Made by a program: the position numbers and the translations under genes
DNA from: Turnera subulata
Lineage: Eukaryota > Streptophyta > Magnoliopsida > Malpighiales > Passifloraceae
Length of the DNA stretch: 64,000 bases
Assembly: GCA_028386065.3 (NCBI GenBank)
Contig: JAKUCV010007846.1
Span: 1 to 64,000 of the forward strand
Direction: 5' to 3'
The notes under the pieces: generated by a model
Told to the model about the DNA's origin: nothing
Databases searched by the model: none
Seen by the model: the letters and a program-made list of their open reading frames with translations, nothing else
In this document: piece after piece, positions 57,285 to 64,000 of the stretch
Layout: each line of letters begins with the position of its first letter
Numbering within the stretch: the first letter of the stretch is position 1

Positions 57285-59972
57285 TGAAGCGCCCCGACCC
57301 GTATTTATCGGATACAGTAAACACGTGCCGGAACTATTCTTATTAATAGTATAGGCAGTACATCGCAGTAAAATACTACAAAGTAAATTCAAATACAACA
57401 GCATACTGTATATTACAACTATCACCCATACCCAGGGACCAATATTCAAACCACACACATTACTCAACAACAGCAGCATAATCCAAATTGAACAGCATCA
57501 TAAGCAATATAGGAAAGCAGCAACACAACAACATATATAACATAGCAGCGGAAGTCTTAAATGCACATGCAACGGAGGTATGGATCCAGAGTCAGGTGGA
57601 GAAGAAAGCAGCAGCCATCGAACGTCGTACCTGAACTACGAAACAACTTAACCTACAGGATGAAACCCCGCAGGCGAGGGTTGAGTCCGAAGTGCTCACC
57701 GATGAAGGATAAACAGAGATATGCAGGCAACCATAATACTTTCAAAGTAAATACAGACAAACACAACATAAAGATTCTACCAAAACACAACTGAGCCAAG
57801 ACCAAAAGAATATTTATTATTATTACCAATTTTATCTTCCGGGCCCCTGTCACTAGACAAGCTAGGGTCGTACCTGGTTATTAACTAATTTCGAATGCCA
57901 GGCCAAAACACAATCCGAGATCAACATCCCAATATCCAAATCATCTGGGATCAACATCCCAATATCCAAATCATCCGGGATCAACATCGCCAACAACCAA
58001 ACCAAACCGGCCATGACACGACAGAACTAGCCTCTAACCATCTAGTCGTACCACTACTTTCCACGTGATAATTAAATCATCATCTCAAATTCAATCCAAT
58101 TCCATTACTCTTTCCTCAATTATTCAACTTTCTATTATCTCAGATTATTCCACAGACCAAACCATCAACAGACTCATAACATCAATTATTCACAGTTAAC
58201 AGTTCAACATTATTCTCAACACAATATCCGCAAACCAATAACACAGTTTATCAACACAACAACAACATCATAGCAGTCAAACAACCAACAATAAATCATC
58301 TCAGCAGTTCAATCAAACAACAAAACACACACAGTATTACGGGCACATATCAAAGGTTATCCATCCTCACCTTAGCCGATTATCAGTTTTGGAAATGCCC
58401 AACAGACTCCAAGTCCGGTTCCTCAGGTATCTGCTCGTTATCAACACCTATATCAAACAAATAATATGCACATATAAGATGATATGCAAATGCCATGCTA
58501 ATACTGTGTACCGAAAAATAAATACTAACTCGTCTCGGTTACTGCCTCGGGTTATTTCTCCATTATCGTCATAATTCACCATTTATTTCCAGTGTCAAAA
58601 ATAATACTATACTTATACCTATACTCGGATATTATTCCGGTACAATGCTTACTTTGATAATACCCTTTCTATATTTATTTTCCTCCAAAATTATTATTAT
58701 TTACCATATATAATATACTTTTCCCAAAATCTTATTTCCAGAATATTATTTCCACAAATTATTTTTATTGTCCCAGAATTATATTTTTTTTCCAGATTTT
58801 TTTTCTTTTTTTTTAATTTAAATTGAACTGGGCCTAATAGTATCAGCCCAGACCATACACTGTGCCAAGCCCAGGCCCTAACCAGCAGCCCAGACACTGG
58901 CCCACGCGCAGGCCTGGAACCTGACCCAGCAGCCCAGCCCAATCACATGACACCCAACTCAGCTCAGCCCAGCCCGAAACCCAGCCTGAAACCCGGGTCA
59001 ACCCGCCCCGTGACCCTCCATCCGGGTCGTTTCTTCAACCTCGGCTCACCTTGAGCAAACAGCGCGGCGACGATGCAGCGATGGGGCGGAGGGAAGGCGA
59101 CGAGCGGGAAAGTAGAGGCGACGCGAGGGAGGCCAGCTACTGGTGCTGCAGTCGTCGGCAGCGAGGAGGCGGGTGCCTCGGGCGGCGTCTTCGTCGGCTC
59201 GTCTTCCACGGAGCAGCGGCGGCTTGCAGTCGCGACGGGAGGAGGAAGAGAGGAAGGAGGGGTGGCTTGTCGCAGTGGAGAAGGAGAAGAGGACGGCGGC
59301 GAGGTTGCAGGTGGAGGAGGTGGTCTCGGCCGGTAGGTGGTTCACGAGGAGAAAAAGGAGAAAAAGAAGAGAGGAGGGGATGGTTGTTGCAAAACGAAGT
59401 AGTTTTGCAGGGTGTGTATGTGTTGTGTGTTTTTTTTTTCTTTTCTGGTATAGCTTTGACGTTGCACTGGTTATGGAGACAAAGAAGAAAACTGAAGCTG
59501 TGTGTTTGCAGAAGATGGTGGTACTGGTTTGCAAGGAGGAGATGGTGTGCACTGGGAAAAACAAGAGACACAGCAAAAGAAAAAAAAACATGCAGTGTGT
59601 GGTACTGGTAAGGCACGGGTCTAACAATCTGCTCACAAGCTTCACAGTAGAGGGCGGCGGCAGCCTAATACTGTGCAGCATGTGAGGCGGGTTCTGTCCA
59701 GACCAGAAAATAACTATAATACCCCCTTGACTTTATTTCTGGTCCGATAACTAGGGGTTAAATCTGACTTTTCTGAAGATTCCTGGACCCGAAACCAATT
59801 TTGGTCCGAAAAATCCGCAAAAAAATCTCGAACGTGGGACAGGGTTCGGTTTCGGAATCCAAAGCTCGATTTATAATAAATTAATTACCCAAGATTAATT
59901 TTTATGGTAAATAACTGTATAAAAATTTTTACAGTACTGGTAAAAATGCGAAAAATTACCCAGGGTGTTACA
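57285..59972 (-). repeat. element 3, 5' LTR (element orientation)
   Basis: Starts TGTAACACCCTGGG and ends GGGGCGCTTCA on the minus strand. It carries one extra hairpin unit near 57,947-57,985 (a local duplication of ATCTGGGATCAACATCCC) compared with its partner. Confidence 0.9.
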
Positions 59973-60189
59973 GTGGTAGGTGAGTCTCCCCATATAAATT
60001 TTTTGCATAAACGTTTTCAATAAATATTCTTATTTTTAAAAAAATAAAATAAATTATTTTATAAATATAGAAATTTTATTATTTAATGAAAATTATTAAA
60101 TTTAAAAATTTTAAATACTAATGAGATAACTTACTAACAAAGATAAGGTATATTATGAAAATTTTGAAATTATAATTTTTTTCTTTAGT

Positions 60190-60490
60190 GTCATATAAAG
60201 TTTTCTATGTTTTTAGAAATTTTTTTTAAAAGGCTCATAAATTACAACTATAAGTTCGTGATGACTTCCTAATAAAATTGCATGTGAGCCCCTTTCTTCT
60301 TTTTCTTAATGTTAAAATGAATCATCTACATTTTAAAATTATGAGTCATATAAAGTGTTCTATGTTTTCAGAATTTTTTTTAAAAAAATGCTCATTAATT
60401 GTAACTATAAGTTCTTGATGACTTCCCAATAAAATTGAATATGAATCCCTTTTGTCTTTTTATTAATGTTAAAATGAATCATCTATATGA
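60190..60490. repeat. tandem duplication, about 155-bp period
   Basis: Two copies share GTCATATAAAGT, TTCTATGTTTT, AACTATAAGTTC, TGATGACTTCC, AATAAAATTG and ATGTTAAAATGAATCATCTA in order (starts near 60,190 and 60,345). Confidence 0.75.
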
Positions 60491-60729
60491 AGAAGACAGC
60501 ATAGCATTTTCATTACAATTAGGTATCCATTTGAAAAATAAATATTAAGTACCTATAAAGTACCATTCCACGTGCTATATGCTATACTATATAACTAAAT
60601 ATTATTTCTTTAGTATCATATTTTATTTGTTGAAAATAAAATTTATTTAAATGAAGGGTTAATGTATTTTCTTATGTCTAATTTAGCTTGTCGATCCGTA
60701 GTATAAAATATTATTATGTGAATAATGAT

Positions 60730-61110
60730 AGGTTAACCTGTTAATAGGCAAAGTCTCCGTAAATACAAGACCTCATGTCCTCCTCCCAAAAATTGTGTTT
60801 GCTAGCTAATAGGTCGACAATTCCAGGTTGTCCTCTAAAAAATTATTTTAAAAGATTGTGCTTGCTAGTAACATGTCTATCTACTAATAATCATTCAACC
60901 ATTGATAGGTCGACCTGTGAATTTGGCAGGTCGACCTCTACGCAATAAAAAAAATTGTATTTACGACCTCTACGCAATAAAAAAATTGTATTTACTAACT
61001 AATAGGTTGACCTGTTAATTTAAACGTATTGACCTATTAATAATTATTTAGTTGATAGGTTGACCTGTGATTTTAATGGGTTGACCCATTAATAACTATT
61101 AGGTCGACCT
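60730..61110. repeat. right cluster of AGGTCGACCT palindromes
   Basis: AGGTTAACCT 60730-60739, AGGTCGACCT 60907-60916, 60928-60937 and 61101-61110, AGGTTGACCT 61004-61013 and 61057-61066, GGGTTGACCC 61078-61087. A tandem duplication of about 31 bp (CTCTACGCAATAAAAAAA...) lies at 60,935-60,990. Confidence 0.75.
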
Positions 61111-61307
61111 CCTAGAATGAATGAATCTACCCCAACTCTTAATAAATTATAAATTTAAATTTTCAATTGAAATGGAAATAAAAATATTCTTAATCAAGGA
61201 AAGTATTTATTATTCTTTGAATTCTTCAAATTAATATTACATAAAATTTAATTAATAAAAAATAATTATAGTGAGTACCATACTCATGGAGCACCATAGA
61301 ATGACCC

Positions 61308-61317
61308 TACATGTTAT
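61308..61317. repeat. target-site duplication, right copy (TACATGTTAT)
   Basis: Identical to 45441-45450. Sequence to its right should be the original upstream flank of U11/U12-65K. Confidence 0.85.
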
Positions 61318-61499
61318 GGATTGGGCTTTTGTCTTATGTAGGGCTATGTTTCTAAAATTGCGTTTGTTTGTTGATTCTGCCCGGGTAAACGACTATGGAT
61401 TGGTGTACATGTTGAGTTGGGCTTTGTGTGGGTGGAAGTTTGAATGCCAATAGAGCCTTCATGTTTTGTTTTTGGGTTAATGGTTTTCCCAACCAACCG

Positions 61500-61645
61500 A
61501 GTAGTGCCAAGCTCGACTCGAGCTCGTTAAGGAAAAACCAAGATCGAGCTCAAATGGAGCTTTCACGTTTGAGCTCGAGCTCCAACTCGATAAACTCTGC
61601 TACAACTCGAGCTCGGCTCGATAAAGCTCGTTAAGTAGAGGTTGG
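61500..61645. repeat. GAGCTCG-rich repeat
   Basis: Dense GAGCTCG, CTCGAGCTC and CTCGTTAAG motifs (AAGCTCGACTCGAGCTCG, GAGCTCGAGCTCCAACTCG, GAGCTCGGCTCGATAAAGCTCG). Seen in many plant genomes as part of dispersed repeats. I cannot assign the parent family. Confidence 0.5.
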
Positions 61646-61809
61646 CTTTGGGTTGGCTTTTGGCTCGTTTGAACTCGCTAACATAAGCTCGACTACGCTT
61701 GGTTGCTAGATATTAAATTGACAATAACAGATAAGAAAGAATGGGAATAACTCACGGGAGAATGAAGACAGTCCTATTTCCTACTGCAAACTGACTGTAC
61801 AGCTGTGAC

Positions 61810-62040
61810 GTGATGGGCATCAACGGACAAGGGGGTTGCGATTGTCCTGCGAAGGAGCTATACCACAAGAGCGAAAACGGCTCTGCTTGCTTTGGGAAAA
61901 GATTGAACGCTTTCCACTCAAACAATGTGTGGAATTTGAGGTATACAAGAGAGCAACAAAGAGAAAGGAGAATGGAAGAAAGTGATGTTGTAGTGGAGTG
62001 CGGCGCCTGTCGAGGTGGTGGCCGGTGGGTGGATGACTAG
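61810..62040 (+). CDS. hypothetical short ORF, coding status doubtful
   Basis: 76 codons (MGINGQGGCDCPAKELYHKS, then NGSACFGKRLNAFHSNNVWN), Cys-containing, no recognised domain, no splice or promoter signals identified. An adjoining segment (62,130-62,330) is less AT-rich and open on the plus strand (VIITPSVQALVNTGYILALN) but also unrecognised. Confidence 0.2.
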   Translation: MMGINGQGGCDCPAKELYHKSENGSACFGKRLNAFHSNNVWNLRYTREQQRERRMEESDVVVECGACRGGGRWVDD

Positions 62041-62323
62041 ACTCGATCGTAGAACAGAGAAAAGGGAAAGAGTTAGGGATTTTTTGATTTGGGGCTTTTT
62101 GTTCATTTGTATCGTATCTATTTTCTCTTTTTTTTTACGAGAAAAAAAAAAGGCATCAGTGGTGTCATCATCACCCCGTCGGTCCAGGCCCTGGTCAATA
62201 CCGGTTACATCCTGGCATTAAACCCTCCTTATAGGAGAGATCGCCCACCAGGGCACCAGCGGATACCCTCGCCTGCTACGCGTCATAGTGTCAGGGAGTC
62301 ATCGGGCTCAACAGCCACCACCC

Positions 62324-63380
62324 TGTTAGCCTAAACATGTGATTAAGGGCTTAATTAAGTAATTAATTAAGACTAATCCTGTTTAGTATATTTATGATGA
62401 TTATTCAATGCTTATTATATTATTTTGATGATTAACAAATATTTTGGTAAGCCTTGTGTGTTTTTAGTATTGACAGAAAAATTTGGTTTCTCGCAGAAAC
62501 CAAATCCAGGAACATTTGGCTTCACCGCATCGACCAAAAGGTCGCTTTCCGGGCAGTTGAGGCTGTGGTCCCAAAAGTTGCAGCAAGTGGCCCAAGAAAG
62601 TGGTTGACATTAAACCAACTGCACTAACCGTTATGATTGCTCTCCAAGGGTCAGAAAAAATCAGAGAAGTGGTCCTCACATTCTCTCTCACCTCTGGAAG
62701 AATCAGTGGTCCTCACTTTCCATTTATGGAAACTTTTTGAAGAGAGAAGATTTCTGCCCAAGAAATATCCAGATCTGTTTCATCTACTGGACAGTTTTAT
62801 TTAATGAAGCAAGAAGTCAACTCGGCTGCCACTTGGACGATTTTTAGCCGTTGAGAAACACATCTCCCCATCCTTAGAATCTATAAATAGAAGATTAAAG
62901 CCTCACGACAAATTAACCTAGCGATTCAAGAGATTCTAAGTTGAGAAAAGAGCTTACCTTGAGAGTTATTCATTGTGCTTAATTCGTGTAACTTCTTGAG
63001 TGAGTCACTCTTGAAGCTTTGCCTTGGGAAAGGTTGTAATCAGTAGGATTAGGGGATAATCTTGTTGGGTAGACAAAGCTAGGTTCAGCTTTGGGTTAGG
63101 TTTAGCAAGTTCAGCCCGCAAAAACTTGTGTACCATAAGTTATTTGGCTCGCCTATAAAAGCCAAATTAGTGGATAGTTTAGAAATCCTAAAGGGGGGAC
63201 CTTTAGGTAGTGGATGTACTCATGAGTGGGGAACCACTATAATTTGCTTATGTCCTTTGCTTTCTTGCCTTTATATTTCGCATTTCATTTAAGTTTCACA
63301 TTTGGCTTCTGTGTCGAGCCAAATCACAGAAAACCCGAAAAAGAGGAAAAGCTAATTCAACTCCCCCCCCCCAACCAAAC
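62324..63380 (+). mobile_element. Ty1/copia-type LTR (solo or truncated)
   Basis: Starts TGTTAGCCTAAACATG, has TATAAATA at 62882-62889, and ends in a region with GCTAATTCAACT followed by a run of C (about 63,350-63,372), like the copia LTR at the left of the window. No primer site follows. The right end and target duplication cannot be fixed: CACCC precedes the start, and no CACCC follows the candidate CA ends. Confidence 0.6.
62882..62889 (+). promoter_or_regulatory. copia LTR TATA box
   Basis: TCTATAAATAGAAG, a consensus TATA box about 560 bp into the LTR. Confidence 0.55.
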
Positions 63381-63390
63381 CGAGTGTACA

Positions 63391-63830
63391 ATAAAATAAA
63401 TAACTAAAAAAGAAATAAAAATAAAAATATATTAAAATAATTAAAATAGAAATCTATTTTAATAACAAAACAGAAATCCTAAAACAGAAATAATTATTTT
63501 TTATTCTTTTTCCTAATTCTTTTTTCCTATTTTTTATTATCATTTATTTTTCTCAAATTCATATTAATTAAAATACTGATTTGTTGATTTTATGTGAATC
63601 TGCCAAAATTTATTACCTTCTATTATTTTATTATGTGAATCTGATTTGTTGATTTTATCTGAAATAATTAATTTTTCCCCATTAAATTAGAAATAACCAT
63701 TAATCTATTATTAATCTTTTTAAAAAATAGAAATAACCATTAATCTATTATTAATCTTTTTATCTATTTTTATACATAAGTCTATTAAAATAGAAATAAC
63801 CATTTTTTATTCTTTTCCCTTTCCCTTTCT
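63391..63830. repeat. AT-rich DNA with short tandem duplications
   Basis: GAAATAACCATTAATCTATT (continuing ATTAATCTTTTT) occurs twice in tandem (about 63,690 and 63,729). CTGATTTGTTGATTTTAT occurs near 63,575 and 63,642. No gene seen. Confidence 0.6.
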
Positions 63831-64000
63831 CAATTCATCCTTAATCTACTATTCATCGTCCTGCTCGTCCGCCGTCGCCTCGACTCAAGGTGAGCCGCAG
63901 CCACTGCCAACGAAGACGCAGCCTGCACACAAGCGTCGGCCCAATCAACCACGAACGCCTCGCCATCGGAATGGAAGCGACTAACGCCGCCCTCAACTCC
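63831..64000. other. GC-richer window end, possible gene or element start
   Basis: Composition changes sharply to GC-rich after 63,850, with an open frame to the end of the window and AAGGTGAGCC (donor-like) at 63,887. It resembles the GC block of the Tekay LTRs (CTCAAGGTGAGC also occurs there), so it may be another LTR rather than a gene. Confidence 0.3.

Larger units (their letters stand above)
49797..59972 (-). mobile_element. element 3: Ty3/gypsy Tekay (Del) chromovirus, complete but mutated
   Basis: Two LTRs (49797-52488 and 57285-59972), very similar to each other, flank 4,796 bp of internal DNA. Flanking bases GTCGT and GTGGT form a 5-bp duplication with one mismatch. The gag-pol order and C-terminal chromodomain match element 2. 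It sits inside the Mutator-like element. Confidence 0.93.
45451..61307. mobile_element. giant Mutator-like non-autonomous DNA transposon
   Basis: Terminal inverted repeats of 30 bp (45451-45480 and 61278-61307) match at 26 of 30 positions and share CTATGGTGCTCCATG. They are flanked by a perfect 10-bp direct duplication, TACATGTTAT (45441-45450 and 61308-61317). Size 15,857 bp, or about 5.7 kb without the 10.2-kb Tekay element inside it. No transposase frame is visible. The interior is AT-rich and full of tandem repeats and AGGTCGACCT palindromes. A 9-11 bp duplication points to the Mutator superfamily. Confidence 0.8.

Noticed and set aside
61318..61470. ORF of 60 codons at 61,271-61,453 as a gene
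   Set aside because: It begins inside the transposon end and crosses the target duplication, so its frame is accidental.
62324..63390. Complete solo copia LTR with target duplication
   Set aside because: The five bases before TGTTAG (CACCC) do not recur after any candidate CA end, so completeness cannot be claimed.

Overview
The window is eudicot-type nuclear DNA from a plant. It has spliced genes with GT-AG introns, one clear U11/U12-65K minor-spliceosome gene, a fossil of a plant SYP132-type syntaxin, and a heavy load of plant-type Ty3/gypsy Tekay (Del) chromoviruses, an L1-type LINE, Ty1/copia LTR remnants, MITEs and Mutator-like ends. I see no prokaryotic, organellar or tRNA/rRNA genes. 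I cannot name the species.

Layout. 1-7,700: decayed repeats (copia LTR end inside a LINE ORF1, copia gag remnant, foldback MITE) and a few unassignable short ORFs. 7,769-39,757 (+): a broken SYP132-like Qa-SNARE gene. One of its introns is about 24.2 kb and holds a Mutator-type MITE (8,092-8,836), a non-autonomous Tekay-like element (element 1, 8,859-16,752, target duplication ACTTA) and a Tekay element (element 2, 16,804-31,911, target duplication TTCCA). A second non-autonomous element (24,607-30,177, minus strand, target duplication ACCTC) is nested in the 3' LTR of element 2. A later intron carries a nearly full-length LINE (32,600-38,653) with a 16-bp target duplication. 40,490-45,346 (-): an intact 11-exon gene for U11/U12-65K (475 codons), convergent with the syntaxin fossil. 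45,451-61,307: a very large Mutator-like, non-autonomous element with a perfect 10-bp target duplication. It landed about 95 bp upstream of the U11/U12-65K start codon, is filled with tandem repeats and palindromes, and was later invaded by another Tekay element (element 3, 49,797-59,972, minus strand). 61,308-64,000: the displaced upstream flank, a GAGCTCG-rich repeat, a copia-type LTR and AT-rich DNA.

Most notable. (i) The LTRs of all the Tekay-like copies carry arrays of short hairpins of the form GGGAT-GTTG-ATCCC, with compensatory changes between units, plus a second covarying hairpin; this looks like conserved RNA structure in the transcribed leader. (ii) Element 1 has lost gag-pol and instead carries two antisense genes, each with its own TATA box; one reads into a LINE-endonuclease fragment. 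(iii) The two non-autonomous elements share a tiny leader ORF beginning MDPV. (iv) The Mutator-like insertion has probably separated U11/U12-65K from its ancestral promoter. All coordinates and motifs come from reading the sequence; no database search was possible.
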